This document shows, piece by piece, positions 43,636 to 52,519 of a DNA stretch of 64,000 bases (position 1 is its first letter; each line of letters starts with the position of its first letter). The notes under the pieces were generated by a model that made no database searches, had not been told where the DNA came from, and was given only the letters and a program-made list of their open reading frames with translations. A program made the position numbers and the translations under genes. The stretch is from an uncultured Tropicimonas sp. (GTDB lineage: Bacteria; Pseudomonadota; Alphaproteobacteria; Rhodobacterales; Rhodobacteraceae): the NCBI GenBank assembly GCA_947495685.1, contig CANLZY010000026.1, forward strand, positions 22,210 through 86,209, read 5' to 3'.

Positions 43636-43733
43636 CCTTGATCCTCCTCTGTTTCGAATCCCTCCGTCAGCCCGCGGACCGGCAGAGGGACGTCGTGCAC
43701 ATTGCACAATCATTCAAAAGGAGGAATATTTCA

Positions 43734-43778
43734 ATGGGCGCTTTCAGCGGCACCAATTTCATCACGCTGGGCCCGTGA
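43734..43778 (+). CDS. Possible 14-codon micro-ORF with a consensus ribosome site
   Basis: ATG at 43734 is preceded by AAAAGGAGG and opens a 14-codon frame (MGAFSGTNFITLGP) ending in TGA. The Shine-Dalgarno is near-perfect, yet nothing downstream on this strand is a gene; both neighbours are on the minus strand. It may be a tiny peptide, the relic of a lost gene or chance. An inverted repeat GTGCA-CAT-TGCAC lies upstream at 43696-43708. Confidence 0.25.
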   Translation: MGAFSGTNFITLGP

Positions 43779-43811
43779 AACTCACCACGGATGCAGGGCC
43801 CTTTGTTAGCG

Positions 43812-44810
43812 TCAGGCGGGTGTGGTCAGATCCGTCAGGATCTCGGCGGCGATCTGGAACGATCGGACGCGCGCAGCGCTGTCGTGGATCATCCCGGTCA
43901 CAATGAGTTCGTCCGGACCATACCGGTCCAGTAGTTTCCGCAATTGGCCCCGGACCGTTTCCGGCGCACCGGTCGCGGAACAGGACAGGGCCTGGTTCAC
44001 CTGGGCAAGCACGGGTGGAGGGATCTCGGCGGTGACGTTGTGAACCGGGCGCGGCAGCTTGCCCGGCGTGCCGCTGCGCAACCGGGCAAAGGCAATCTGT
44101 TGGGAGGATCGCAAGTACGATGCCTCGTCGTCGGTTTCGGCCGCGCAGACGCCGGCGGCGATCATCACATAAGGCTTTGCCAGATACTCAGATGGGCGGA
44201 AGGTGCTGCGATAGGCTGACAGTGCTTCCTCCAGCATCGCCGGTGCAAAATGCGATGCAAAGGCGTAGGGCAGCCCAAGGTAGGCAGCCAATTGCGCGCC
44301 ATAGAGGCTGGACCCGAGGATCCAGATCGGCACGCTGGTTCCTTCGCCGGGAATGGCGCGTACCATTGCGCCGGGGATCGGTGCGCCGAGATAGCCCAGA
44401 AGCTCCTGCACATCCTGTGGAAAGCTGTCATCGGGAGCCATGTGCCGCCGCAGGGCGCGCGCGGTTGCCATGTCGGTCCCGGGGGCGCGGCCCAGTCCCA
44501 GGTCGATCCGCCCGGGAAACAGGGTTTCCAGCGTGCCGAACTGCTCGGCCACCATCAGTGGCGCGTGGTTGGGCAGCATGACGCCACCGGCACCGACCCG
44601 AATGGTCTGCGTGGTTGCGGCCACCCGGCCAATCAGCACTGCCGTTGCTGCGCTGGCGATTCCGGGCATGTTGTGATGTTCCGCCATCCAGAAACGATGA
44701 TAACCGGACGCTTCTGCCGCCTGCGCGAGGTCAAGCGTACTGGCCAGCGCATCGGCCGTGGTCTTGCCCTCCGGGATCGGGGACAGGTCAAGGAGCGAAA
44801 AGTGTTGCAT
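43812..44810 (-). CDS. Luciferase-like FMN-dependent monooxygenase family protein
   Basis: 332-aa TIM-barrel protein of the bacterial-luciferase superfamily, MsnO8-like group. Features are [18 protein letters not shown] at the N-terminus, [50 protein letters not shown] and [21 protein letters not shown] precedes the ATG at 44810; the open frame continues upstream but translates as noise. These enzymes use reduced flavin and oxygen on varied, often unknown substrates. It stands between the epimerase pair and the xylose operon on the minus strand. Confidence 0.88.
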   Translation of the reverse strand: MQHFSLLDLSPIPEGKTTADALASTLDLAQAAEASGYHRFWMAEHHNMPGIASAATAVLIGRVAATTQTIRVGAGGVMLPNHAPLMVAEQFGTLETLFPGRIDLGLGRAPGTDMATARALRRHMAPDDSFPQDVQELLGYLGAPIPGAMVRAIPGEGTSVPIWILGSSLYGAQLAAYLGLPYAFASHFAPAMLEEALSAYRSTFRPSEYLAKPYVMIAAGVCAAETDDEASYLRSSQQIAFARLRSGTPGKLPRPVHNVTAEIPPPVLAQVNQALSCSATGAPETVRGQLRKLLDRYGPDELIVTGMIHDSAARVRSFQIAAEILTDLTTPA

Positions 44811-45049
44811 GCGGTCTCCGCGGGGATCGAGCCACCCAAGAGGCTCGTGGCGTCTGTTCAAGGATCGTTGCGACAGGTGTTCGGATGGAACACCGGAATG
44901 ACGGTGGTGGATCAGGTCATATCGCATGTGGTGCGCAGGCCAAGGCCCATTTGCGCATGGCCCCCTGACCGGCCAGCGGTCCTGTTCCGTCGACGTCCCC
45001 GAGGGGGGCGCATGTTCCGGCGGCAACGGGTTGATCCCGCGCCACAGCA

Positions 45050-45081
45050 AGGGGCGACGGCGTGTCTTTGCCGTCGCCCCT
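45050..45081 (-). terminator. Terminator-like hairpin after xylA
   Basis: AGGGGCGACGGC (45050-45061) pairs perfectly over 12 bp with GCCGTCGCCCCT (45070-45081) around an 8-nt loop, 23 nt past the xylA stop. It is the strongest stem in the window and the natural end of the xylose transcript. Confidence 0.75.
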
Positions 45082-45104
45082 CTCCGTACAAGACGGATCT
45101 GTCG

Positions 45105-46406
45105 TCAGACGAACTGGTTGATGTAGTTTTCCAGTCTTTCCTGACGGCCCGAGCGTGGCTCCGGGTTGATGCCGTCTTCCAGCACGCGCGCAGAGATGCT
45201 CTCCAGCGTGCCGTTCGCCAGCATGTCCTTGCCCGCCTCGGTGTCCCAGCCGGCATAACGATCGTTGCGGGCCTTTTCGAGACCGCCGTCTTCCAGCATC
45301 GCGGCTGCGGCCTTGAGCCCGCGAGCGCAGACGTCCATCGCGCCGACGTGGCCGGCAATCAGGTCTTCGGGATCCAGCGACTGCCGGCGCAGCTTGGAGT
45401 CGAAATTGGTGCCGCCGGTTGTAAAGCCACCCGTCTTCAGGATCTCGTAATAGGCGAGCGCAACCTCGGGGACGTTGTTGGGGAACTGATCAGTGTCCCA
45501 ACCGGATTGATAGTCGTTGCGGTTCATGTCGATCGAGCCGAGGATGCCGAACGCCGACGCCATTGCCAGCTCGTGCTCGAAGCTGTGTCCGGCCAGGATC
45601 GCGTGACCCTGTTCGATGTTCATCTTCACTTCCTTTTCGAGACCGAATTCGAGAAGGAAGCTGTAGACCGTGTTCACGTCGAAATCGTACTGGTGCTTGG
45701 ACGGTTCCTGCGGCTTGGGTTCGATCAGGATCGTGCCCTTGAAGCCGATCTTGTGCTTGTAATCCACCACCATCTGCAGGAAGCGACCGGCCTGTTGGCG
45801 TTCGCGGACGAGGTCGGTGTTCAACAGGGTTTCGTAGCCTTCCCGACCACCCCAGAGAACGTAGTTCTGACCACCCAGCTTGTGCGTCGCATCCAGGCAG
45901 GATTTCACGGTCGCAGCACTGTAGGCAAAGATGTCCGGATCGGGGTTGGTGGCCGCACCGGACATGAACCGGCGGTTGGTGAACATGTTCGCCGTGCCCC
46001 AGAGCAGCCCGGTGCCGGTGGCTTCCATCTTTTCGCCAAAGTAGTCGACGATCTCTTCGAGGTTCGAGAGGCTTTCGGCAAAGGTTGCGCCTTCGGGGCG
46101 CACGTCGAGATCGTGGAAGCAGAAGTACGGCTGACCGAGAATGGCGAACATCTCGAACGCCGCATCGGCCTTGAGCTTGGCCAGGTCCATCGTGTCGCCG
46201 AACCAGGGCCGGTCAAAGGTGCGCCCACCGAAGGGATCACCGCCTTCGTAGGCAAAGCTGTGCCAGTAGGCGACTGCAAACCGCAGCTGATCTTCCATGC
46301 GCTTTCCCATGACGATTTCGTCCGGGTTGTAATGGCGATACGACAGATCGCTGCCGCTGGTGGGGTCGAATTTGACCGGATCGATACCGTCGAAGAAGTT
46401 TGTCAT
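45105..46406 (-). CDS. xylA: Xylose isomerase
   Basis: 433-aa class II xylose isomerase. Catalytic His98 and Asp101 are in [12 protein letters not shown], the equivalents of E. coli His101/Asp104. Metal-binding motifs are [14 protein letters not shown] and [18 protein letters not shown]. The enzyme converts D-xylose to D-xylulose in the cytoplasm, using Mg/Mn. The ATG at 46406 overlaps the xylB stop (ATGA). It is the last gene of xylF-xylH-xylG-xylB-xylA. Confidence 0.96.
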   Translation of the reverse strand: MTNFFDGIDPVKFDPTSGSDLSYRHYNPDEIVMGKRMEDQLRFAVAYWHSFAYEGGDPFGGRTFDRPWFGDTMDLAKLKADAAFEMFAILGQPYFCFHDLDVRPEGATFAESLSNLEEIVDYFGEKMEATGTGLLWGTANMFTNRRFMSGAATNPDPDIFAYSAATVKSCLDATHKLGGQNYVLWGGREGYETLLNTDLVRERQQAGRFLQMVVDYKHKIGFKGTILIEPKPQEPSKHQYDFDVNTVYSFLLEFGLEKEVKMNIEQGHAILAGHSFEHELAMASAFGILGSIDMNRNDYQSGWDTDQFPNNVPEVALAYYEILKTGGFTTGGTNFDSKLRRQSLDPEDLIAGHVGAMDVCARGLKAAAAMLEDGGLEKARNDRYAGWDTEAGKDMLANGTLESISARVLEDGINPEPRSGRQERLENYINQFV

Positions 46407-47842
46407 GAGAGACCTCTGAGGGCTTGGTACGTGTCCCGATAGCGTGCATGTGCATCGGAGAAGGCGGCCGTCAGATCCTTGACGGGTTCGACGACCTTGC
46501 TGATTTCGGGAATGGTGGCGATTTCGGCGCCTGCGCCGGTGGCTGCCATCAGGGCAAGCCGAGCCGCGCCGTAGGCGCCACCGAAATCGCCCGCGACCGG
46601 TACTTGCACCGGCATGCCGAGCGACGTTGCGATGGCCTGCAACCAATAGGTGGACCGAGAGCCGCCGCCCACCGCGATCAACCGATCAAATTTGGTGCCG
46701 GTCGAGGCGAGCGCGTCAAAGCTGTCGCGGACGGCGTGGGTCACGCCTTCCAGAACCGCTGCCGTTCCCGCATCGCGATCGGTAGCGTGTTCCAGCCCGG
46801 TAAAGCTGCCGCGGATCTGCGCATCGTTGTGTGGCGTCCGTTCGCCGCCAAGGTAGGGCAGGAACATCGCCCGGCCCGGTTTGCGCAGGGACCCGAGGCT
46901 GGCCGTCAGCGTGCCGGCGTCGGAGCCGACGAGGCCCGCATACCAGTTCAGCGCGTCGGTTGCGGCCAGGATCACGCCCATCTGGTGCCAAGTGTCGGGC
47001 AGGGCGTGGCAGAACGTGTGCACCGCCGTGGCCGGATCAGGTTGATAGGCGTCGGAGGCTGCAAACAGCACGCCCGAGGTGCCCAGCGAGATGAACGCCT
47101 CGCCGGCATTGACCACGCCGACGCCGACAGCCGAGGCCGCGTTGTCACCGCCGCCGCCGGCCACGATCACGCCAGAGGGCAGGCCCCAGCGGTCGGCCAG
47201 CTCCTTGCGCAGGGTGCCAGAAACCTCGGACCCCTCGACAAGCCGGGGCATCTGGTCCCGGCTGAGGTCGCTTCCGGCCAGCAGCGCGTCGGACCAGTCC
47301 CGTGCGCCGGTGTCCAGCCAGCTGGTGCCAGCGGCGTCCGACATCTCCGAGACGGCCTCGCCGGTGAGCCACAGCCGCAGGTAATCCTTGGGCAGCAGTA
47401 CCTTGGCGATCTTGTCGAAGACTTCCGGTTCGTTGTTCTGGACCCACATCACCTTGGGCGCGGTGAAACCCGGAAAGACGATATTGCCGGTAATCTCGCG
47501 CCACGAGGGAGAGGCATCCAGCGCGGCGGCCTCGTTGAAGGAGCGGGTGTCGTTCCACAGCATGCAGGGCCGCAGAACGTTTTCGGCGGCATCCAGCAAG
47601 GTTGCGCCGTGCATCTGACCGCTGAGTCCGATGCCTCTGACGTCACCCAGCGATGCGGCGGCGGCGAGGCCGTCCATCGCTGCGGAGGCTGCTGCCAGCC
47701 AATCCGACGGCGACTGCTCCGACCATCCGGCGTGCGGTCGCGAGACCGTCAGCGGAGCCGTCGCTTCGGCGATGACCTTCTGGTCCTCGTCGATCAGGAG
47801 CGCCTTGAGACCGGAGGTCCCAAGATCCAGACCGATAAACAT
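46403..47842 (-). CDS. xylB: Xylulokinase
   Basis: 479-aa FGGY-family kinase. The N-terminal phosphate loop is [16 protein letters not shown], the xylulose-binding segment [15 protein letters not shown], the catalytic Asp233 falls in [13 protein letters not shown] at the same number as in E. coli XylB, and the C-terminal nucleotide motif is [10 protein letters not shown]. It phosphorylates D-xylulose to D-xylulose 5-phosphate. Its ATG overlaps the xylG stop by one base (TAATG), and its stop overlaps the xylA start. Confidence 0.96.
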   Translation of the reverse strand: MFIGLDLGTSGLKALLIDEDQKVIAEATAPLTVSRPHAGWSEQSPSDWLAAASAAMDGLAAAASLGDVRGIGLSGQMHGATLLDAAENVLRPCMLWNDTRSFNEAAALDASPSWREITGNIVFPGFTAPKVMWVQNNEPEVFDKIAKVLLPKDYLRLWLTGEAVSEMSDAAGTSWLDTGARDWSDALLAGSDLSRDQMPRLVEGSEVSGTLRKELADRWGLPSGVIVAGGGGDNAASAVGVGVVNAGEAFISLGTSGVLFAASDAYQPDPATAVHTFCHALPDTWHQMGVILAATDALNWYAGLVGSDAGTLTASLGSLRKPGRAMFLPYLGGERTPHNDAQIRGSFTGLEHATDRDAGTAAVLEGVTHAVRDSFDALASTGTKFDRLIAVGGGSRSTYWLQAIATSLGMPVQVPVAGDFGGAYGAARLALMAATGAGAEIATIPEISKVVEPVKDLTAAFSDAHARYRDTYQALRGLS

Positions 47843-48627
47843 TATGCCATTCCTTTCTCGGGGTTCTTGCCGAGGATGATCATGCCGAGGATGTCGTCCT
47901 CGGTGACCTCGTCGACCTTTACGGTGCCAACCAGCTTGCCATTTTTCATCACCGATGCGCGGTCGCACAGCGCCTTTACCTGATGAACGTCGTGGTCGAT
48001 CAGCAGAATGCCGAGGCCTTGCGACTTCAACTCCTCGATCAGGTTGGCCACCATCTGGGTTTCTTCGACGCCAAGAGCCGCCGTGGGCTCGTCCATGATC
48101 AGGATCTTGGCGTTGAAATAGACTGCCCGGCTGATTGCCACAGATTGCCGCTGGCCACCCGAAAGCGCCGACACCGGCGAGTGGAACCGCTGGAAGTTGG
48201 GGTTGAGACGCTTCATGATCTTGCGCGTCTCGGCTTCCATCTTGCCATCGTTCACCAACCCCATCGGGGTGACCAGTTCCCGGCCAAGGAAAAGGTTGGA
48301 GGCAGCATCGAGATTGTCGGCCAGCGCAAGCGTCTGGTAGATACACTCGATATTGTAGTTACGGGCGTCGCGCGGGTTCTGGATATCGGCCTTCTCGCCA
48401 TTGATCAGGATATCGCCCGAATCCTTCTTGTAGGCGCCCGACAGCACTTTCATCAGGCAGGATTTGCCCGCCCCGTTGTGGCCAAGCACGCCGTGCACCT
48501 CGCCCGGGTAGAGTTCGATGGAAACGTCGTCCACGGCGTGGATACCACCGAAAGAGAGCCTGATGTTGCGCATCTCGACCAGCGGTGTGCCGCGGTCTTG
48601 CGTGACGTTTTGAGTGTCCAGGGGCAT
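47842..48627 (-). CDS. xylG: D-xylose ABC transporter ATP-binding protein, single domain
   Basis: 261-aa ATPase with one ABC domain: Walker A GHNGAGKSC, with Cys following KS, signature LSGGQRQSVAISRAV, and Walker B ILIMDEPTAALG. It is half the size of E. coli XylG/RbsA, as is usual for alphaproteobacterial xylose and fructose importers, so a homodimer is expected. The ATG at 48627 has GGGAGA at good spacing. It begins 2 nt after the xylH stop. Confidence 0.9.
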   Translation of the reverse strand: MPLDTQNVTQDRGTPLVEMRNIRLSFGGIHAVDDVSIELYPGEVHGVLGHNGAGKSCLMKVLSGAYKKDSGDILINGEKADIQNPRDARNYNIECIYQTLALADNLDAASNLFLGRELVTPMGLVNDGKMEAETRKIMKRLNPNFQRFHSPVSALSGGQRQSVAISRAVYFNAKILIMDEPTAALGVEETQMVANLIEELKSQGLGILLIDHDVHQVKALCDRASVMKNGKLVGTVKVDEVTEDDILGMIILGKNPEKGMA

Positions 48628-48629
48628 GA

Positions 48630-49928
48630 TCAATCTCCCGTCCGCTTGCGATAGACGATGTCGACATAGACGGCGAGCACCAGCACGATGCCGACGACGA
48701 TGTTCTGGTAGGGGGCTTCGACGCCGACCATGGCCATGCCGGATTGCAGCGATTGCATGATCAGGGCACCGAGGATGGCACCGTAGATCGTGCCGAACCC
48801 GCCCGACAACGCCGTGCCGCCGATAACAGCCGCCGCGATGACCCGAAGTTCGTCCAACGTGCCGATATCGTTGGTGTGATAGGTCAGGCGTGCCGAGGCA
48901 ACAACGGCCGAGATGGCGCAGAGGAAGCCGACGATGGCAAAGATCTTGACCGTGAGGAAGCGGATGTTGATGCCCGAAAGCTCCGCGGCTTCAGGGTTGC
49001 CGCCGGTGGCGAAGATGTAGCGCCCGAGCCGGGTGCGCTGTGCGACGATTGTCATGACGAGCGCGATGACGATCAGGATCAACACGGAATAGGGGACGCC
49101 GTAGACTTCGGTATAGCCTTCGGGCATTTCCTTGCCGGCGGCAGCGAACTCGCGGGCGAGACGACCCGCCGGAATTTGGTAGGAGTTGAGGATCCAGACA
49201 AAGCCAAGGATTGCGCCAGTGGTGCAGCCTGCGATGATCAGTTCGGCCCACATCGGTTTGACCGGGAAGTCGTGTGCGACCTTGCTGCGCCGAGCATTGA
49301 TCAGCAGATACAGCACGAAACCCGCTGCCAGGACGCCGAGGATCCAGCTTCCGGTTGCGCCAAGCGTTCCGGAGGTGCCGCCCAGAGACAGGAACGTCGG
49401 GTCGAGGGGGCCGACTGTCTGGCCGGCCGACATGTGCCATGCGACGTTGCGCCAGACGAACAGGCCGCCCAGCGTCACGATGAAGGCGGGAATTGTCAGG
49501 TATCCGATCAGCCAGCCCTGGAAGGCGCCGATGAGGGTGCCGACGATGATGCCGACGACGATCGTGATCGGGGCGATCAGCGACGAGCCAAGCTCGATGC
49601 CCAGCATGTTTGGCAGGATGGCGGTCTGGGTGATCGCCATGATCGCCGAACAGGTCGCCAGGAGCGCGCCGACGCTCAGGTCGATGTGGCGCGTGACGAT
49701 GACAAAAACCATGCCGGTTGCCATGATGGCAACGGATACCGTCTGGATCGTCAGGTTGAAAATGTTGCGGGGCGTGAGAAACCTGCCGCCCGTCCAGACA
49801 TCGAATACAACACAGATGATGACGAACGCCCCGATCATGCCAAGCAGACGGGTGTCGATTTCCATTGTGTCGAGGATGTTCCGGCGGGTGTGCTGCGGCA
49901 GGTCGGTCTTGTCCGTGCTATCAGCCAT
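48630..49928 (-). CDS. xylH: D-xylose ABC transporter permease
   Basis: 432-aa inner-membrane permease, longer than Rbs-type permeases and typical of XylH. It contains FVIVTRHIDLSVGALLATCS near residue 90 and the coupling segment GGNPEAAELSGINIR. A long polar periplasmic loop holds AGRLAREFAAAGKEMPEGYT. The ribosome site (GAGAG) is weak. A 10-bp hairpin precedes it at 49960-49983, downstream of xylF. Confidence 0.92.
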   Translation of the reverse strand: MADSTDKTDLPQHTRRNILDTMEIDTRLLGMIGAFVIICVVFDVWTGGRFLTPRNIFNLTIQTVSVAIMATGMVFVIVTRHIDLSVGALLATCSAIMAITQTAILPNMLGIELGSSLIAPITIVVGIIVGTLIGAFQGWLIGYLTIPAFIVTLGGLFVWRNVAWHMSAGQTVGPLDPTFLSLGGTSGTLGATGSWILGVLAAGFVLYLLINARRSKVAHDFPVKPMWAELIIAGCTTGAILGFVWILNSYQIPAGRLAREFAAAGKEMPEGYTEVYGVPYSVLILIVIALVMTIVAQRTRLGRYIFATGGNPEAAELSGINIRFLTVKIFAIVGFLCAISAVVASARLTYHTNDIGTLDELRVIAAAVIGGTALSGGFGTIYGAILGALIMQSLQSGMAMVGVEAPYQNIVVGIVLVLAVYVDIVYRKRTGD

Positions 49929-49959
49929 TTGGGCGCTCTCCGGGGTGCGCGTTTCGAGT

Positions 49960-49983
49960 GCCCCCGCCGGTATCGGCGGGGGC
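49960..49983 (-). terminator. Perfect 10-bp hairpin between xylF and xylH
   Basis: GCCCCCGCCG (49960-49969) pairs with CGGCGGGGGC (49974-49983) around a 4-nt loop, 28 nt past the xylF stop in the transcript direction. It probably sets a high XylF to XylH ratio. Confidence 0.6.
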
Positions 49984-50011
49984 TCTTCGTTGTTTTCAGT
50001 GAGTGGCGGTC

Positions 50012-51037
50012 TTAGTTACAGGGGGCAGGGCCGCCCGAAACGCCTTGGCAGAGCTTGTCGACTGCGATCCAGCCGGCGTCTGTGACGGCAGTCAGGTTTT
50101 CTGCGGTCACGGGGAGCGGCTCAAGGAACTTCGCAGTCATCGTGGTGCCTGCCGGCGAGGTCCAGGACATGGCACCCGGGATATCTGCCATGGCAGTTCC
50201 GGCGGCCAGGGCAACAGCGATTTCAGCCGCGTTCTTGCCGAGGTCACGGGCGTCTTTCCAGACCGATACCGTCTGCGTTCCCATGGCGACACGGTTCAGC
50301 GCGGCATGGTCGCCGTCCTGACCTGAAACCGGGATACCTTCCATGCCCTGCGCGGTCAGCGCAGCCACAACGCCACCGGCGGTGCCGTCGTTGGAGGCGA
50401 CAACGGCGTCGACCTTGTTGTCCTGCGCGGTCAGGATCTGCTCCATGTTGCGCTGAGCGTTGGCGGGCAGCCAGCCATCGGTATAGGCTTCGCCGACGAT
50501 GGTGATGTCACCGGAATCGACCGCTGCCTGGATGATCTCTTGCTGGCCACCGCGCAGGAAGTCAGCGTTCGGATCGGTGGGCGAGCCCTTGATCATCACG
50601 TAATTGCCCTTGGGCATGGCGGCGAACACGGCGCGGGCCTGCATGCGGCCGACTTCGACGTTGTCGAAGGTCAGGTAGAAGGCGCGCGGGTCTTCGATCA
50701 GGCGGTCGTAGCCGACAACAGGAATGCCTTCGTCAGCGGCGGCCTGCACGGCGGGGATGATGGCCTGCGTGTCCTGGGCCAGAACGATCAGCGCGTCGAC
50801 ACCCTGTGCCATCAGCGCTTCGATGTCGGACAGCTGCTTGGACGAAGACGACTGTGCATCGGCCGAGACGTACGTAGCGCCAGCGGCCTCGAGGGCGGCG
50901 ACCATGGCGGCTTCGTCTGTCTTCCAGCGTTCTTCCTGGAAGTTGGACCAGCTGACGCCAACCGTGAGGTCTGCAGCCAGGGCCGTCGTGGTGAAAGCGG
51001 TTGTCAGTGCGGCAGCCGCGATGAAAAGGTTACGCAT
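50012..51037 (-). CDS. xylF: D-xylose-binding periplasmic protein
   Basis: 341-aa periplasmic receptor. The signal peptide ends near AFTTTALA. The mature N-terminus is DLTVGVSWSNFQEERWKTDE, the recognisable XylF pattern, and the central NDGTAGGVVAAL and SGQDGDHAALNRV motifs are present. GGGAGG precedes the ATG at 51037. It is the first gene of the xylose operon, divergent from a ROK regulator. Confidence 0.94.
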   Translation of the reverse strand: MRNLFIAAAALTTAFTTTALAADLTVGVSWSNFQEERWKTDEAAMVAALEAAGATYVSADAQSSSSKQLSDIEALMAQGVDALIVLAQDTQAIIPAVQAAADEGIPVVGYDRLIEDPRAFYLTFDNVEVGRMQARAVFAAMPKGNYVMIKGSPTDPNADFLRGGQQEIIQAAVDSGDITIVGEAYTDGWLPANAQRNMEQILTAQDNKVDAVVASNDGTAGGVVAALTAQGMEGIPVSGQDGDHAALNRVAMGTQTVSVWKDARDLGKNAAEIAVALAAGTAMADIPGAMSWTSPAGTTMTAKFLEPLPVTAENLTAVTDAGWIAVDKLCQGVSGGPAPCN

Positions 51038-51110
51038 GAAATCCTCCCAAATTTTGCCCTGCGTTGTGGGCTGCGCGACCAGTGGGCCGGGCAGTATTAG
51101 GATTGACGTA

Positions 51111-51133
51111 TTTATTTTATTTGTCAAAATAAA
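51111..51133. promoter_or_regulatory. 8-bp inverted repeat in the xylF/ROK gap, candidate XylR operator
   Basis: TTTATTTT at 51111-51118 and AAAATAAA at 51126-51133 are perfect inverted arms around 7 nt, in the only AT-rich part of the divergent gap. ROK-type XylR/NagC proteins bind similar A/T-rich arms. TTGACA on the minus strand overlaps it, so binding would block xylF transcription. Confidence 0.65.
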
Positions 51134-51205
51134 AATGCGGTCAAAAGCGTGGTTGCGACGAGATGTTCGTCACTTGTTGTGGCTTTTGGGTTGTCTGCGG
51201 TCACA

Positions 51206-51222
51206 TTTCTGCGGCGCAGAAA
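51206..51222. promoter_or_regulatory. 17-bp perfect inverted repeat before the ROK gene
   Basis: TTTCTGCG and CGCAGAAA flank a single central G, ending 25 nt before the ROK start codon. It could be an autoregulatory operator or, in RNA, a hairpin near the ribosome site. Confidence 0.45.
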
Positions 51223-51247
51223 GATAATTACTTGGGTGGGTGAAAGA

Positions 51248-52519
51248 ATGAATGCAGCAGAACCACATGCCTCTGGCGAGCTGTCACTGCCTCCCGCAGG
51301 GTGCGGCCCGGTTGTTCCATCCCATGATTCCAGCGCGCCATCGCTGCGCCGGCAGGTCTTTGATTGCGTCCGATCCCATGGGCACATTTCGCGAATCGAT
51401 GTTGCCAAACACCTGTCGATCAGCCCGGCCTCGGTCTCGACGCTTGTGTCCGACCTGTTGGGCAACGGCTTGCTGCGCGAAATCGAAGTGCCACAAAAGC
51501 CAGGCAGTCGGGGGCGCCCGCCGGTCGCGCTCGCCGTGCGCCCAGAGGCCGCTTATGTGGTCGGGATCAAGTTGAGCGACCTGGTGCATACAGGGGTCAT
51601 TGTCGATTTTGCAGGGCGCCCGGTGGCTGAGGCGCGCCTTCAACGCCCCAGCCTGCGCACCGATCTTGACCTGTTGATCGACGAGGCGGACGAATTGCTG
51701 GCCCGCATGCTGGATCAGGCCGGGATGCGGCGGGACGAGATGGCGGGCGTTGGCATCGGCCTGCCGGGCATGGTGGACCACGCCCGCGGGGTCGCGTTGT
51801 GGTCGCCCATCATCCGGGGCACGGACATTCCGTTCGCCAAGTTGATGGCGGAGCGGCTCGGCCTACCGGTCCAGGTGGACAACGACGCGAACCTGTTGAC
51901 CATGGCCGAGCTTTGGTACGGCGCGGGACGGCGGTTGGCAGATTTTGCGGTGGTGACGCTGGAATACGGTGTCGGGATGGGACTGGTGATGAATCACAAG
52001 CTGTACCGCGGGGCGCATTCGGTGGGCATGGAGTTGGGCCACATAAAGGTGCAACTGGACGGCGCGCTGTGCCGCTGTGGCCAGCGCGGCTGCCTTGAGG
52101 CCTATGTGTCGGACTACGCGCTGGTGCGCGAGGCCTCGGTGGCGCTGGACCTGCACCGGACAAGCTCCGGCACGGCCCAGGTGATGCTGGAGAGTCTTTA
52201 TGATCAGGCAAAGGCCGGCAACGAGGCCGCGCGCACGATCTTTCGTCGGGCCGGACGGTTCCTGGCGGCCGGGCTTGCCAACGTGATCAACCTGTTCGAC
52301 CCGTCACTGGTGATCCTGTCCGGGGCGCGGATGAAATACGACTATCTCTATGCAGAGGATGTGCTGAAGGAGATGCGGGAACTGACGTTGAACAAGGTGC
52401 GCACCCTGCCGCGGGTCGAAATCAACGCGTGGGGGGATCTGGTCTGGGCACGGGGGGCCGCGACCCTGGCGCTGGAAGCGGTCACGGAGCAGCGAACGCT
52501 GGTCGAGGTGGCGTCGTGA
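51248..52519 (+). CDS. xylR: ROK-family transcriptional regulator, likely xylose repressor
   Basis: 423-aa ROK protein. The N-terminal winged helix holds LRRQVFDCVRSHGHISRIDV continuing into AKHLSISPASVSTLVSDLL. The sugar-kinase-like domain has GVGIGLPGMVD, the sugar contact VQVDNDANLLTM, and a zinc motif CRCGQRGCLEAY with GHIKVQ upstream. The ATG at 51248 is a compromise; the region before it translates but lies over the inverted repeats. It is divergent from xylF. Its last codons overlap the start of the FG-GAP gene by GTGA. Confidence 0.86.
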   Translation: MNAAEPHASGELSLPPAGCGPVVPSHDSSAPSLRRQVFDCVRSHGHISRIDVAKHLSISPASVSTLVSDLLGNGLLREIEVPQKPGSRGRPPVALAVRPEAAYVVGIKLSDLVHTGVIVDFAGRPVAEARLQRPSLRTDLDLLIDEADELLARMLDQAGMRRDEMAGVGIGLPGMVDHARGVALWSPIIRGTDIPFAKLMAERLGLPVQVDNDANLLTMAELWYGAGRRLADFAVVTLEYGVGMGLVMNHKLYRGAHSVGMELGHIKVQLDGALCRCGQRGCLEAYVSDYALVREASVALDLHRTSSGTAQVMLESLYDQAKAGNEAARTIFRRAGRFLAAGLANVINLFDPSLVILSGARMKYDYLYAEDVLKEMRELTLNKVRTLPRVEINAWGDLVWARGAATLALEAVTEQRTLVEVAS

